Positions 43,219-54,849 of a DNA stretch of 64,000 nt are shown piece after piece. Both the position numbers and the translations under genes were made by a program. This DNA is from Heyndrickxia shackletonii (lineage in GTDB: Bacteria > Bacillota > Bacilli > Bacillales > Bacillaceae_C): NCBI RefSeq assembly GCF_001420715.1, contig NZ_LJJC01000004.1, positions 3,105,715-3,169,714 on the forward strand, written 5' to 3'. How positions within the stretch are numbered: the first letter of the stretch is position 1; every line of letters starts with the position of its first letter. The notes beneath the pieces were generated by a model. That model was not told the origin of the DNA. It searched no databases and saw only the letters and a program-made list of their open reading frames with translations.

Positions 43219-44302
43219 GTTGCTTCACACTACCTTTCCATTGATCCATTTGTTTTAAAAATTCATCAAAAAGCTCATTAGAATCTTCCGGCCCAGGTGA
43301 GGCTTCTGGGTGGTATTGAACTGTAAATGCACTGTATTTCTTATGCTTAAGCCCCTCTATCGTTTGATCATTTAAATTAATCTGGGTAATTTCCAAATCT
43401 GTATGTTGAATAGATGCTTCATCGACGGCATATCCGTGGTTTTGAGAAGTAAAGACCACTTTGCCTGTTTTTAAATCTTTAACAGGATGATTTGCACCAC
43501 GATGGCCGAATTTCAATTTATAGGTGTCTGCACCGCATGCTAGAGCAAATAATTGATGCCCTAAACAAATTCCGAATAAAGGCACTTTCCCTAATAAATC
43601 GCGGACCATGTTAATAGCTTCTGGTACATCTTTTGGATCCCCAGGTCCATTGGATAGCATAACCCCATCTGGGTGAAGAGATAGAATTTCCTCAGCGGTT
43701 GTATGATATGGAACAACGGTTACATCACAATCACGATTATTTAATTCTCTTAAAATACCATGCTTCGAACCAAAATCAACTAGGACAACTTTATGTCCTC
43801 TTCCCGGACTTGGATAAGGATTCTTAGTAGATACTTGTTTTACTTGATCTATAGGAAGTTCTATTTGTTTTAAACGTTCAATAACTTCTTCCGGATTCTC
43901 CTTAGTTGAGCAAATAGCACCCTTTAATGTTCCATATTTGCGAATGATACGAGTTAGCTTACGGGTATCAATTCCTTCAATACCTGGAATGCCTTTTCGT
44001 TCTAAAAACTCATGGATACTGATATCATTACGCCAGTTTGACGGGTATGTTGCTGCTTCCTTAACGATTAAACCCTTTATAGCAGGATTAATAGATTCAA
44101 AGTCTTCTCTATTAATTCCGTAATTACCGATTAAAGGATAGGTTAACGTTACAATTTGACCGCAAAAGGAAGGATCTGTAATGGTTTCCTGGTATCCAGT
44201 CATCCCTGTTGTAAAAACAACTTCACCCACTGTTTCGATTTCACTTCCAAATGCATTTCCTACCAATACTGTTCCGTCTTCCAAAATTAATTGTCTTTTC
44301 AT
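43211..44302 (-). CDS. carA: Carbamoyl phosphate synthase small subunit (pyrimidine-specific)
   Basis: Glutamine amidotransferase subunit of the synthase. The 363-aa protein has an N-terminal CPSase domain ([20 protein letters not shown]) and a class I GATase domain with the nucleophile in [13 protein letters not shown] and catalytic [10 protein letters not shown]. It overlaps pyrC by 4 bp and carB by 8 bp, so the two subunits are made together. Confidence 0.97.
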   Translation of the reverse strand: MKRQLILEDGTVLVGNAFGSEIETVGEVVFTTGMTGYQETITDPSFCGQIVTLTYPLIGNYGINREDFESINPAIKGLIVKEAATYPSNWRNDISIHEFLERKGIPGIEGIDTRKLTRIIRKYGTLKGAICSTKENPEEVIERLKQIELPIDQVKQVSTKNPYPSPGRGHKVVLVDFGSKHGILRELNNRDCDVTVVPYHTTAEEILSLHPDGVMLSNGPGDPKDVPEAINMVRDLLGKVPLFGICLGHQLFALACGADTYKLKFGHRGANHPVKDLKTGKVVFTSQNHGYAVDEASIQHTDLEITQINLNDQTIEGLKHKKYSAFTVQYHPEASPGPEDSNELFDEFLKQMDQWKGSVKQHA

Positions 44303-45585
44303 TCAAACGCACCTCCGTCAGACCATTTTAATTCTCCATCTACAAATGTAGCTACTGGCCATCCTTTACAATTCCAGTTTGTAAATGGCGTGTTTTTACC
44401 TTTTGATAAAAATTGTGCTGGGTCAATTGTTTTTTCATTCTGTAAATCTAGTAAAATAATATCTGCGCTTGCGCCTATCTTTAACGTTCCATATGGCAGC
44501 TTAAAGCTTTCTGCTGGTTTAATCGTTAACCAATCAACAAGCTGTTTTAATGTAAAGATCCCTTTTTCTACAAAGTTTGTATAAAGCAGCGGAAAAGCTG
44601 TTTCCAATCCAACAATTCCAAATGGTGCTGAGGCGTATCCTTTTGCTTTTTCCTCTGCTGCATGAGGAGCATGATCCGTTGCAATAAAATCAATGGTTCC
44701 ATCTAATAGTCCTTCGATTAATGCTTTTTGATCCGCTTTTCCTCTCAGCGGCGGATTCATTTTATAATTTGTATCCAATGATGGAATATCTTCATCACAA
44801 AGCAATAGGTGATGCGGCGTGACCTCTGCCGTTACCTTAATCCCTGCCTTCTTTGCTTCCCTTACCACTCTGACCGATTCTTTTGTACTAATATGGCAAA
44901 CATGATAATGACAGTTTGTTGATTCAGCAAGCAGCACATCTCTGGCTATTTGTACAGATTCACAGATGGAAGGAATTCCGGAAATTCCATGTTTTTTTGT
45001 AAACTCTCCTTCATGATATGCTCCTCCATAAATCAAGGAGTTATCTTCACAATGTGCAACAATGGCCATATCCTGTGCGGCTGCACGCTTCATCGCTTCA
45101 TGCATGACAGAAGCGGTTTGAACGCCTACTCCATCATCTGTAAATGCAAATGCACCCGCTCTCTTTAATCCGGCAAAATCCGTAAGTTCGTCTCCAGCCT
45201 GGTTCATGGTGATCGATGCATATGGCAGAACTCGAACGTGGGCTGTTTCCTTAATACGTTTATGCAGCCATTCCATCTGTTCTGGGGTGTCAGGAACGGG
45301 CTTTGTGTTTGGCATTGGCGCAACGGTGGTAAACCCGCCTTTTGCAGCCGCTAATGTACCAGTATCAATCGTTTCTTTATGCTCTCCGCCTGGTTCACGC
45401 AAATGAATATGTAAATCTAGAAAACCGGGAGTAACTAAATAGGAGTCTGCAGAAATCTCTTTTTCTCCATGATTCTCTAAATGAGTACCGACTTCATATA
45501 TTTTTCCGCTCTTAATACGAATATCTGATTTTTGCATTTCACCATTTTCTGTTAAGATCATCCCATTTTTCAATAAGTAATTCAT
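44299..45585 (-). CDS. pyrC: Dihydroorotase
   Basis: Cyclises carbamoyl aspartate to dihydroorotate. This is the class I (long) type, 428 aa, with zinc histidines in [17 protein letters not shown], further ligands in VAHCED and CHISTKES, and the catalytic Asp in [13 protein letters not shown]. The ATG at 45585 comes 1 bp after the pyrB stop, with the GGGGGA ribosome site inside the end of pyrB. Confidence 0.97.
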   Translation of the reverse strand: MNYLLKNGMILTENGEMQKSDIRIKSGKIYEVGTHLENHGEKEISADSYLVTPGFLDLHIHLREPGGEHKETIDTGTLAAAKGGFTTVAPMPNTKPVPDTPEQMEWLHKRIKETAHVRVLPYASITMNQAGDELTDFAGLKRAGAFAFTDDGVGVQTASVMHEAMKRAAAQDMAIVAHCEDNSLIYGGAYHEGEFTKKHGISGIPSICESVQIARDVLLAESTNCHYHVCHISTKESVRVVREAKKAGIKVTAEVTPHHLLLCDEDIPSLDTNYKMNPPLRGKADQKALIEGLLDGTIDFIATDHAPHAAEEKAKGYASAPFGIVGLETAFPLLYTNFVEKGIFTLKQLVDWLTIKPAESFKLPYGTLKIGASADIILLDLQNEKTIDPAQFLSKGKNTPFTNWNCKGWPVATFVDGELKWSDGGAFE

Positions 45586-45586
45586 C

Positions 45587-46610
<1,024 letters not shown>

Positions 46611-46623
46611 AAAAGGTGGTTCC

Positions 46624-47937
46624 TTATACTGGTTCCTCTTCAAACATGTTCATATCTTCTTTTGGTCTGCCAGGTAGAATTAAATTTAAAATTACTCCTA
46701 TTATTGCAGCTAATGCCATACTAGATAGCTGAATATCTTTTGTAAGCTTTAAGTATGCCCCACCAACACCTATTACTAAAATAACCGAAGATATAATTAG
46801 GTTTCGATTTAAACTAAAATCAACCTTATTGTCAACAAGCATTCTTAAACCGCTGGAAGCGATAATTCCAAAGAGAAGGATGGATACCCCACCCATAACA
46901 CATGTAGGGATCGTACTTAATAGGGCACTTATTTTTCCGATGAAGCTAAAGCAGATTGCAAAAACCGCCGCCCCTCCGATTACATAAACACTGTATGCTT
47001 TTGTAATTGCTAATACCCCAATATTTTCACCATACGTTGTCGTTGGGGGAGCACCAATCAGAGATGCGATCACGATAGAAACCCCGTCACCAAGAATAGA
47101 TGGGCCTAAACCAGGTTTTGCGACTAAGTCTTTACCCACAACCTTACTTAAAACTAGCTGATGACCAATGTGTTCAGATAAGGTTACGATTGCTACAGGC
47201 ACCATTAAGAAAAAGATGCTCCAAGAGAATGTAGGTTTATAGGAAGCGAAAGGAAATACTAAATCCGGTAACGCGAACCAATGAGCTCTGATAACAGGTG
47301 TAAAATCTACAATTCCAGCAAAAATTGAGATAATATATCCACCCACAATACCAATTAATACAGGTATGATACGGAAAAATCCTTTTAAAAATGCGGAGCT
47401 TACTATTGTAATAGCTAATGTGCAAAGTGCGATGGCAATATGTTTAGGACTATAAATTAGATCCTGTGCCGCTGCCCCATAGTTCTTGTACATCGCCATA
47501 CTACAAGCTGTTCCGGCAACTCCTAGCCCAATAACGATTATCACAGGACCAACCACCACCGGAGGTAGAAGTTTCATTAACCACTTATATCCCGCTTTCG
47601 CTATGATAAGGGCAACAATACCATACGCAATACCTGCAAGAAATGTTCCCATCATCGCGGCTCCAGGACCTCCTGCAGCTTTTGCTGTAATTAGAGGAGC
47701 GATAAATGCAAAGCTGGAGCCTAAATACGCTGGAACCTGACCTCTTGTTATTAAAATATATGCTAATGTCCCTAGACCACTTGATGCTAATGCAACAGCA
47801 GGACTTAATCCAACTAGCATTGGTACGAGTACGGTAGAACCAAACATGGCAAAAAGATGTTGGATACTTAAGCTAACCCATTTAGTAAATCCCGGTTTTT
47901 CGTGAATATCTAGTACAGTTTCTTGGTTCTTCCCCAT
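46624..47937 (-). CDS. pyrP: Uracil permease
   Basis: Proton-coupled uracil importer of the nucleobase:cation symporter-2 family. The 437-aa protein has many hydrophobic helices (12-14 predicted), the family motifs LFGSTVLVPMLVG-like N-terminus (FAMFGSTVLVPMLVGLSP) and SLIGAPPTTTYGENIGVLAIT near residue 295. Located between attenuators 2 and 3, so salvage uptake is regulated with synthesis. Confidence 0.96.
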   Translation of the reverse strand: MGKNQETVLDIHEKPGFTKWVSLSIQHLFAMFGSTVLVPMLVGLSPAVALASSGLGTLAYILITRGQVPAYLGSSFAFIAPLITAKAAGGPGAAMMGTFLAGIAYGIVALIIAKAGYKWLMKLLPPVVVGPVIIVIGLGVAGTACSMAMYKNYGAAAQDLIYSPKHIAIALCTLAITIVSSAFLKGFFRIIPVLIGIVGGYIISIFAGIVDFTPVIRAHWFALPDLVFPFASYKPTFSWSIFFLMVPVAIVTLSEHIGHQLVLSKVVGKDLVAKPGLGPSILGDGVSIVIASLIGAPPTTTYGENIGVLAITKAYSVYVIGGAAVFAICFSFIGKISALLSTIPTCVMGGVSILLFGIIASSGLRMLVDNKVDFSLNRNLIISSVILVIGVGGAYLKLTKDIQLSSMALAAIIGVILNLILPGRPKEDMNMFEEEPV

Positions 47938-47985
47938 TTTTACTCCTCCTCGAGTATTTTCTTAAGTTGAATAAAATCATGGTGA

Positions 47986-48090
47986 TAAAAAAACCCTCTT
48001 TACAGCTGTGCAGCTACAAAGAGGGTTATTCAAACAGGCATGCTTTGCCCGTAAATCCCACCTTTGTCAGCCTCACAGGACTGTCTTTAA
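47986..48090 (-). promoter_or_regulatory. PyrR-dependent attenuator 2 (pyrR-pyrP)
   Basis: The PyrR-binding loop reads AGTCCTGTGAGGCT (48069-48082), a variant of the other two copies (CTGTG instead of CAGAG). The terminator is a long hairpin, AACCCTCTTTACAGCTG pairing with CAGCTACAAAGAGGGTT (47992-48027) with one mismatch, followed by a T run. It lies just after the pyrR stop and controls pyrP onwards. Confidence 0.88.
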
Positions 48091-48103
48091 AAGGTTGGTC
48101 TAT

Positions 48104-48782
<679 letters not shown>

Positions 48783-48796
48783 ATTTAACTATTAAT

Positions 48797-48825
48797 AGAT
48801 TATCCTTTTTATCGAAACATGTCAA
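48797..48825 (-). promoter_or_regulatory. Sigma-A promoter of the pyr operon
   Basis: Minus-strand TTGACA (48820-48825), 17 bp, TAATCT (48797-48802), directly before attenuator 1 and only 3 bp after the ylyB stop. The predicted transcript start is near 48790. I saw no other good promoter in the operon. Confidence 0.8.
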
Positions 48826-48828
48826 TCA

Positions 48829-49734
48829 TTATTTTCGAATAACATGTAAAAGCTGTGAAAAGTATTCTGGCAATGGGGCTTCAAATTCCATATATTCTTC
48901 TGTCCTAGGATGCACAAATCCTAATACTCCAGCATGCAGCGCTTGCCCATCGATATCTAAAGTCTTTCTTGGGCCGTACTTAGGATCTCCTGCAAGTGGA
49001 AAACCAATATATTTCATATGTACCCGAATTTGATGGGTTCTTCCTGTTTCCAATTCACATTCGATATATGAATATTGATCAAATCTCTCTAATACACGAA
49101 AATGGGTAACGGCATGCTTTCCATTATCCACTACTGTCATTCTTTGCCTATCCTCAGGATCTCTTCCAATTGGCGCATCAATAGTCCCATAATCATGAGG
49201 TATTACTCCATGAACAATCGCATAGTATTTTCGTGTCACTGATTTTTCCACTAATTGATTGACAAGCTTTTCATGTGCTAAATCATTTTTCGCCACCATT
49301 AAAAGTCCTGATGTATCTTTATCAATTCGATGAACAATCCCCGGTCTTAATATTCCATTAATCCCGGATAAATCCTTACAATGCGCCATTAAACCATTTA
49401 CTAATGTTCCTGACATATGACCTGGTGCAGGATGAACTACCATTCCTTTTGGCTTATTAACGACTAATACATCGCTGTCTTCATAATAAATGTCAAGATT
49501 CATTTCTTCAGGAATAACATCCAAATTTTGCGGTTCAGGAATGTTAATCAGAATTTTATCTCCAATACTGCATTTGTAATTTGATTTTACAGTATTTTCG
49601 TTAACAGATACATTTCCCTCTTTAATCCATTGCTGAACCTGTGATCTGGACCATTCATCATTAATGCCAGATAAAACTTTATCGATTCTCTCGTTTTTTT
49701 CATTTTCCTGAATGATGTGTTCCATTATTTCCAT
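48829..49734 (-). CDS. ylyB: RluD-family 23S rRNA pseudouridine synthase (YlyB)
   Basis: Pseudouridine synthase of the RsuA/RluA superfamily. The 301-aa protein has an N-terminal S4 RNA-binding domain ([27 protein letters not shown]) and the catalytic block [20 protein letters not shown] with its key aspartate. [12 protein letters not shown] follows further on. The start ATG at 49734 lies 7 nt after AAAGGAG and overlaps lspA by 35 bp. The exact rRNA target is inferred from homology only. Confidence 0.94.
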   Translation of the reverse strand: MEIMEHIIQENEKNERIDKVLSGINDEWSRSQVQQWIKEGNVSVNENTVKSNYKCSIGDKILINIPEPQNLDVIPEEMNLDIYYEDSDVLVVNKPKGMVVHPAPGHMSGTLVNGLMAHCKDLSGINGILRPGIVHRIDKDTSGLLMVAKNDLAHEKLVNQLVEKSVTRKYYAIVHGVIPHDYGTIDAPIGRDPEDRQRMTVVDNGKHAVTHFRVLERFDQYSYIECELETGRTHQIRVHMKYIGFPLAGDPKYGPRKTLDIDGQALHAGVLGFVHPRTEEYMEFEAPLPEYFSQLLHVIRK

Positions 49735-50197
49735 ATGTTTTCTCCTTTGAACCGAACTCTTCTATTAGCATGTAGATAATTAACAGAATCACACCAATCG
49801 TCAATGCAGAATCTGCAATATTGAATATCGGAAAATCATATCCAAAAATATACGTATGGATAAAATCAACCACTTGTTTTCTAAAAATCCTATCGATAAA
49901 ATTTCCAATTGCTCCGCCAAGCATAAAGCCAAGGCTAATACCCAATAGTACTTTTCCTTTGGTATATTTTTGCATATAATAAACGATTCCAACGACAACT
50001 ACTACTGTTATTAAATAAAAGAGCCACATTTGTCCTTGTAAAATTCCCCATGCAGCACCCTGATTACGGTGTGATGTAATGTAAAATATATTTTTTATGA
50101 TAGGGATACTTTCACCAAATTCCATATTTTTTACTACAAGCCATTTAGTAAATTGATCTAATGCAATAATAAAAAGTGCGATAATATAATAAACCAC
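49700..50197 (-). CDS. lspA: Lipoprotein signal peptidase LspA
   Basis: Cleaves the signal peptide of diacylglyceryl-modified prolipoproteins in the membrane. The 165-aa protein has four transmembrane helices. Catalytic motifs are [18 protein letters not shown] (first Asp) and [11 protein letters not shown] (second Asp). I choose the GTG at 50197 ([11 protein letters not shown]), 9 nt after GGGGGT, which fits the family N-terminus; an upstream start at 50260 would add a charged extension. It overlaps ylyB by 35 bp. Confidence 0.94.
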   Translation of the reverse strand: MVYYIIALFIIALDQFTKWLVVKNMEFGESIPIIKNIFYITSHRNQGAAWGILQGQMWLFYLITVVVVVGIVYYMQKYTKGKVLLGISLGFMLGGAIGNFIDRIFRKQVVDFIHTYIFGYDFPIFNIADSALTIGVILLIIYMLIEEFGSKEKTYGNNGTHHSGK

Positions 50198-50399
50198 GAA
50201 AAAGCTACCCCCGAATCCATATGTATTATATTCATTCGAGTCATACTCAAATGAACACATGTTTCTTTAGAATTTTAGCATACTCTATGGACCTAGGGAA
50301 GATTTAGTATTTTTCCTTAATGTCTAATCCTTTATGAGTACATGTTCATCAAAGTTATTCTTTTAATATATTGCATGTTCACACGTATGCATAAAGCAC

Positions 50400-50687
50400 T
50401 TAATTAAATGGGATTGATACTTTTACATAATTCCTTAATTCATACCATTCGTCAGAGCTTTTTAGTGTAGGTATAGTAACTAGCCAATTACTTGGTATTG
50501 ATTCACCACTTTCTTCACAAGTGCCGAATTGACCTGTATTCCATTTTGACAAAGCAACATTAATATCACTTAATTCTTCTTTGATGAGGGTTTGAATCAT
50601 TTCATTATTTGTTGTATATGCAGTTAATTCTTCCTTTAAAGATTGCAGCAAACAGAATAATTGATCATGTTGATTACTCACATTCAT
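50400..50687 (-). CDS. ylyA: YlyA-like TraR/DksA-family protein, short form
   Basis: A 95-aa protein lying between ileS and lspA, where B. subtilis has ylyA (a DksA-like modulator of RNA polymerase under sporulation control). An N-terminal helical region (QSLKEELTAYTTNNEMIQTLIKEELSDINVALSKW) leads to NTGQFGTCEESGESIPSNWL, which resembles the DksA/TraR zinc-finger entry (YGxCxxCGExIPxxRL). Only one cysteine remains, so zinc binding is unlikely, and the protein is shorter than YlyA. The ATG follows GGAGGG. Family assignment rests on this motif and on position. Confidence 0.7.
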   Translation of the reverse strand: MNVSNQHDQLFCLLQSLKEELTAYTTNNEMIQTLIKEELSDINVALSKWNTGQFGTCEESGESIPSNWLVTIPTLKSSDEWYELRNYVKVSIPFN

Positions 50688-50780
50688 CCCTCCAATGTTT
50701 TGTTATCCATTAGTGTACCCACCAATAAAAAGTTTTTCGGGAGTAACTGTTGCAAAATGTACTAAACATTGGAAAATAAG

Positions 50781-50808
50781 TGCCTGACACCTCCATGGTG
50801 TCAGGCAA
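50781..50808 (-). terminator. Hairpin terminator downstream of ileS
   Basis: Perfect 11-bp stem TGCCTGACACC / GGTGTCAGGCA with a 5-nt loop, starting 6 bp after the ileS stop. The minus-strand tail is CTTATTTTCC, modestly T-rich. The palindrome may also be a dispersed element. Confidence 0.65.
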
Positions 50809-50813
50809 CATTT

Positions 50814-53576
50814 TTAAATATATTCTTTTTCTACAACAGATGCGCAACGTAAGCATAGAGTTGGATGCTTTTCATCTTGACCTACATTAGGTGTAACAAC
50901 CCAGCATCTTTCACAAGTTTCACCATCTGCTTTTTCGACAACAATCGCTGCATGTTCAAGCTTAACGGCATTTTCTGGAGCTTCCTCATATGCACCGACA
51001 ACTTCATAACCGGAAACGATGAACAATTGTTTCATGTTCTCAGAGATGCTGTCAAGCAATTCCTTTGTATCCTTATTTACATACAACGAAATTTTTGCCG
51101 ACAATGATTTACCGATTACTTTTTCATTTCGTGCTTCTTCTAGAGCTTTTAAAACATCATCGCGAAGATTTAAGAATTTATCCCATTTTCCCTCAAGTTC
51201 TTTAGCATTTTCAAGTTCTTTAGGCTCCGGCATATCTGTTAATTGAACACTATCTTCCTCAACACCCGGGATGAAAGACCAAACTTCATCAGCTGTATGA
51301 GGCAAGATTGGTGACAGAAGCTTAGTAAGAGATGTTAAACATTCATACAATACTGTTTGCATCGCACGACGCTCATAATTATCTTTTGCCTCAATATATA
51401 AAACATCTTTAGCAAAATCTAAGTAGAAAGAACTTAAATCGAGTGTACAGAAATTATTCACAGCATGATAGATGCTGGCAAACTCATAATTTTCATAAGA
51501 CGCGCGAACATGTTTCACTAATTTATTTAATTTTACAAGCAGGAATTGATCTACTTCTCGTAATTTCTCATATGAAATACTGTCCGTGCTTGGATTAAAG
51601 TCATTTAAGTTTCCAAGCAAGAATCGGAATGTATTACGGATTTTGCGATATACTTCTGATACTTGTTTCAAAATAGCATCAGAAACCCGAACATCTGATT
51701 GATAATCTACAGATGCTACCCACAGACGAACAATATCAGCACCCAGTTGATTAATTACCTTGCTCGGTAAAATAACATTGCCTAAAGATTTACTCATTTT
51801 TCTGCCTTCACCGTCTAAAGTGAATCCATGGCTTAAAATTCCTTTATACGGAGCTTTTCCAGTTACTGCAACAGCCGTTGTTAAAGAAGAATTAAACCAT
51901 CCGCGATATTGGTCAGAGCCTTCTAAATATAAATCAGCTGGACGTTGTAATTCATCACGTTCAACTAAAACGGCTTGATGAGAAGATCCTGAATCAAACC
52001 AAACATCCATAATATCCGTTTCTTTCGTAAATGTACCATTTGGACTGCTTGGATGTGTAAATCCTTCAGGTAATAAATCCTTTGTCTCTCTTTCAAACCA
52101 CACATTTGATCCATGTTCACGGAATAAATTAGAGATATGTTCGATTGTTTCATCCGTAATAATTGGATCTCCATTTTCTGCATAAAATACCGGAATTGGC
52201 ACACCCCATGCACGCTGACGGGAAATACACCAATCTCCACGGTCGCGAATCATATTAAATAATCTTGTTTCTCCCCAAGCAGGAACCCATTTCACTTCTT
52301 TCACTGCTTCAAGAAGTTCTTCACGGAATGCGTCAATGGATGCAAACCATTGTGCTGTTGCGCGGAAAATAACCGGTTTCTTTGTACGCCAATCATGCGG
52401 ATAAGAGTGCGTGATGAAATTTAATTTTAATAACGCTCCTACTTCTTCCAGCTTCTGAGTAATTGGTTTATTTGCTTCATCATAGAACAAACCTTCAAAT
52501 CCCGGTGCTTCAGAAGTCATATATCCTTTATCATCCACTGGACATAGAACATCTAAATTGTATTTTTTTCCAACAATAAAGTCGTCTTCTCCATGACCAG
52601 GAGCCGTATGAACACATCCTGTACCGGAATCAGTTGTAACATGTTCCCCTAACATGACTAGTGAATCTCTGTCATATAAAGGATGTTTGGCAATAATATA
52701 TTCTAAATCCTTACCTGCTACGGTTTTAACAGTTTGTGGATTTTCCCATTCTAATACAGAAGTAACTTCCTCTAATAGCGCTTCAGCAACAACATATTTT
52801 TGATTGTTTACTTCCACCACAACATATTTTAGGTCAGGATGGACAGAAATTCCAAGGTTTGCTGGAATGGTCCATGGTGTTGTTGTCCAAATGATAATAT
52901 TCGTACCGCTTTCTAAAACACCTTTACCATCCTTCACTTCAAATGCTACATAGATGGATGCAGAGCGCTTATCTTTATATTCAATTTCAGCTTCCGCAAG
53001 GGCAGATTCACTGGACGGAGACCAATATACCGGTTTAAGTCCTTTATAGATATATCCCTTTTTCGCCATTTCACCAAATACTTTAATTTGCTGTGCTTCA
53101 TATTCGGGTTTTAATGTGAGATACGGATTCTCCCAATCACCGCGGACACCTAGGCGCTTAAAAGCAGTACGTTGATTATCAACTTGTTCATAAGCATATT
53201 CAGCACATAATTTGCGAAATTCTGCTACAGACATTTCTTTTCTTTTAACACCTTTATTCGTTAATGCTTGTTCAATAGGTAATCCATGTGTATCCCAACC
53301 TGGTACATATGGTGCGTTGTAGCCTGTCATAGACTTAAAACGGACAATGAAATCCTTTAAAGTTTTATTTAAAGCGTGCCCCATATGAAGATCACCATTA
53401 GCATATGGCGGTCCATCATGAAGAACAAACATTGGCCTTCCTTTTGTACGTTCTTGGACCTTTTGATAAATGCTCATACTTTCCCACTTTTCCTGAATTT
53501 CAGGTTCTCTTTTAGGTAAATTTCCTCTCATAGGGAAATCCGTTTTTGGCATTAATAACGTATCTTTATATTCCAC
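50814..53576 (-). CDS. ileS: Isoleucine-tRNA ligase
   Basis: Charges tRNA-Ile. The 920-aa class I synthetase has the HIGH-type motif [14 protein letters not shown], the KMSKS motif in [11 protein letters not shown], an editing domain with [13 protein letters not shown] and [11 protein letters not shown]-like region ([12 protein letters not shown]), and a C-terminal zinc ribbon CERCW ... [11 protein letters not shown]. At this length and with zinc C-terminus it is the standard bacterial type. Expression is set by the T-box leader upstream. Confidence 0.97.
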   Translation of the reverse strand: MEYKDTLLMPKTDFPMRGNLPKREPEIQEKWESMSIYQKVQERTKGRPMFVLHDGPPYANGDLHMGHALNKTLKDFIVRFKSMTGYNAPYVPGWDTHGLPIEQALTNKGVKRKEMSVAEFRKLCAEYAYEQVDNQRTAFKRLGVRGDWENPYLTLKPEYEAQQIKVFGEMAKKGYIYKGLKPVYWSPSSESALAEAEIEYKDKRSASIYVAFEVKDGKGVLESGTNIIIWTTTPWTIPANLGISVHPDLKYVVVEVNNQKYVVAEALLEEVTSVLEWENPQTVKTVAGKDLEYIIAKHPLYDRDSLVMLGEHVTTDSGTGCVHTAPGHGEDDFIVGKKYNLDVLCPVDDKGYMTSEAPGFEGLFYDEANKPITQKLEEVGALLKLNFITHSYPHDWRTKKPVIFRATAQWFASIDAFREELLEAVKEVKWVPAWGETRLFNMIRDRGDWCISRQRAWGVPIPVFYAENGDPIITDETIEHISNLFREHGSNVWFERETKDLLPEGFTHPSSPNGTFTKETDIMDVWFDSGSSHQAVLVERDELQRPADLYLEGSDQYRGWFNSSLTTAVAVTGKAPYKGILSHGFTLDGEGRKMSKSLGNVILPSKVINQLGADIVRLWVASVDYQSDVRVSDAILKQVSEVYRKIRNTFRFLLGNLNDFNPSTDSISYEKLREVDQFLLVKLNKLVKHVRASYENYEFASIYHAVNNFCTLDLSSFYLDFAKDVLYIEAKDNYERRAMQTVLYECLTSLTKLLSPILPHTADEVWSFIPGVEEDSVQLTDMPEPKELENAKELEGKWDKFLNLRDDVLKALEEARNEKVIGKSLSAKISLYVNKDTKELLDSISENMKQLFIVSGYEVVGAYEEAPENAVKLEHAAIVVEKADGETCERCWVVTPNVGQDEKHPTLCLRCASVVEKEYI

Positions 53577-53639
53577 AATTTTTCCTCCTACAAAAAAGAT
53601 TCACGGTGACATTTTAATTCTTATTAGTTATTAACAAAT

Positions 53640-53903
53640 AAACAACAAAAAAACCCTCTCATCCCAATAGGGACGAGAAGGTTTTCCCGCGGTACCACCC
53701 TGCTAGACAATGTATCCACTGTCCACTCATGCATTCGTAACGTGAATGAACGCCATCATTTACTTACGCGCGCTCCCGCGTTTTCAAATCAAGAACTCGA
53801 GGGTGATCTTCCAGTTATTGCTTATACCAAGCTTCCACTATCCTTGGCTCGCTTCAATAAGATAAAAATAACTTTACTGTCCCTGTCATCGTTTAACTAT
53901 TAT
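53640..53903 (-). promoter_or_regulatory. T-box riboswitch (isoleucine) upstream of ileS
   Basis: The minus-strand leader contains the T-box sequence AGGGTGGTACCGCGG (about 53688-53702). The terminator lies just after it, with stem CCTTCTCGTCCC pairing with GGGATGAGAGG and a run of seven T (53647-53682). Stem I elements (AAGCGAGCC, GATAGTGGAAGC) lie upstream at about 53838-53865. The likely specifier codon is ATC (53805-53807) in GGAAGATCACC, reading isoleucine as expected. Uncharged tRNA-Ile should promote read-through. Confidence 0.93.
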
Positions 53904-53909
53904 TTTTCT

Positions 53910-53939
53910 ATTATATGTGACAAATTTTTATTCCGTCAA
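53910..53939 (-). promoter_or_regulatory. Sigma-A promoter of ileS
   Basis: Minus-strand TTGACG (53934-53939), 18 bp, perfect TATAAT (53910-53915). Predicted start near 53903, giving a leader of about 325 nt that holds the T-box. The remaining 170 bp to the divIVA stop hold nothing else I can identify. Confidence 0.8.
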
Positions 53940-54111
53940 GATTATTTGAGGTTCTTTTCGCAAACTTTGTTGTTTTATTATCAATAACTGCTACATAAAT
54001 AAAGTTATCTTGAATTGAATTTATTAGAATGGTACGAAAAGATGTCCCTCATCTATACTAGTACGGGATTAGGAATTTATTTACAAATAACAAACTTTTG
54101 CGAGTACATTC

Positions 54112-54618
54112 TCATTTAACTTCTTCTTCAAGATTTAATTCTGTCGCATCAATTTCAAATTCCATTAATTTATCCCAGTCATCATTTCTTAATAAATCTA
54201 GCTGAGCCTCGATTAGCATTTTAAATCGGGTTCTAAATACTTTAGACTGTTTTTTTAGCTCCTCGATTTCCATTGCTATCTTTCGGGCTTTAGAAAGTGC
54301 CTCATTCACTATTCGATCCGCATTTTTTTCCGCTTCACGAATAATTAATTTTGCTTCTTTCTGTGCATTTCCCTTAACTTCTTCCGCTGCTTCCTGGGCA
54401 ACGATAATAGATTTATGCAAGGTTTCCTCAATATTAGTAAAGTGACCAAGCCGTTCATTGGATGATGATAATTTTTCATCTAATTCTTTCTTTTCGCGAA
54501 TAAGCAATTCATAGTCTTTAATGATTTGGTCTAGGAATTCATTTACTTCATCTTCATCATAACCGCGAAACCCTCTGCTAAACTCCTTATTATGTATGTC
54601 CAAAGGCGTTAAAGGCAT
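54112..54618 (-). CDS. divIVA: Cell division/polarity protein DivIVA
   Basis: Curvature-sensing coiled-coil protein that places MinCDJ at septa and poles and anchors the chromosome origin during sporulation. The 168-aa sequence has the membrane-binding N-terminus MPLTPLDIHNKEFSRGFRGY (Phe and Arg of the lipid-binding loop) and long coiled coils. The ATG at 54618 follows GGAGG by 8 nt; a GTG at 54633 overlaps the ribosome site. It comes after ylmH with 231 bp between, and before ileS. Confidence 0.96.
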   Translation of the reverse strand: MPLTPLDIHNKEFSRGFRGYDEDEVNEFLDQIIKDYELLIREKKELDEKLSSSNERLGHFTNIEETLHKSIIVAQEAAEEVKGNAQKEAKLIIREAEKNADRIVNEALSKARKIAMEIEELKKQSKVFRTRFKMLIEAQLDLLRNDDWDKLMEFEIDATELNLEEEVK

Positions 54619-54802
54619 ATATGCCACCTCCACTTTATGTTATCTATATTTTTGTAGGTATAATCCGATCAATCTTTCAGAAATCGATCACTTTATTTTA
54701 TTATACTGAATTTCGACAGTATTAGGGGAATTTCCTGCAAATTTTTCATTTAAATGAAAAGAATGTATAAATTTTTTCATATAAGTATTTCAAGTGGTTA
54801 TC

Positions 54803-54849
54803 TTTGTCTAACTTCAGCGTTTATCGCCTATAAGGAGTTTCCTCTTTTC
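54803..54849 (+). repeat. Fragment of dispersed intergenic repeat (copy E)
   Basis: TTTGTCTAACTTCAGCG, TTATCGCCTA and CTTTTCTTA correspond to the two ends of the 155-bp repeat with the middle lost. It ends at the ylmH stop codon. Confidence 0.45.
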
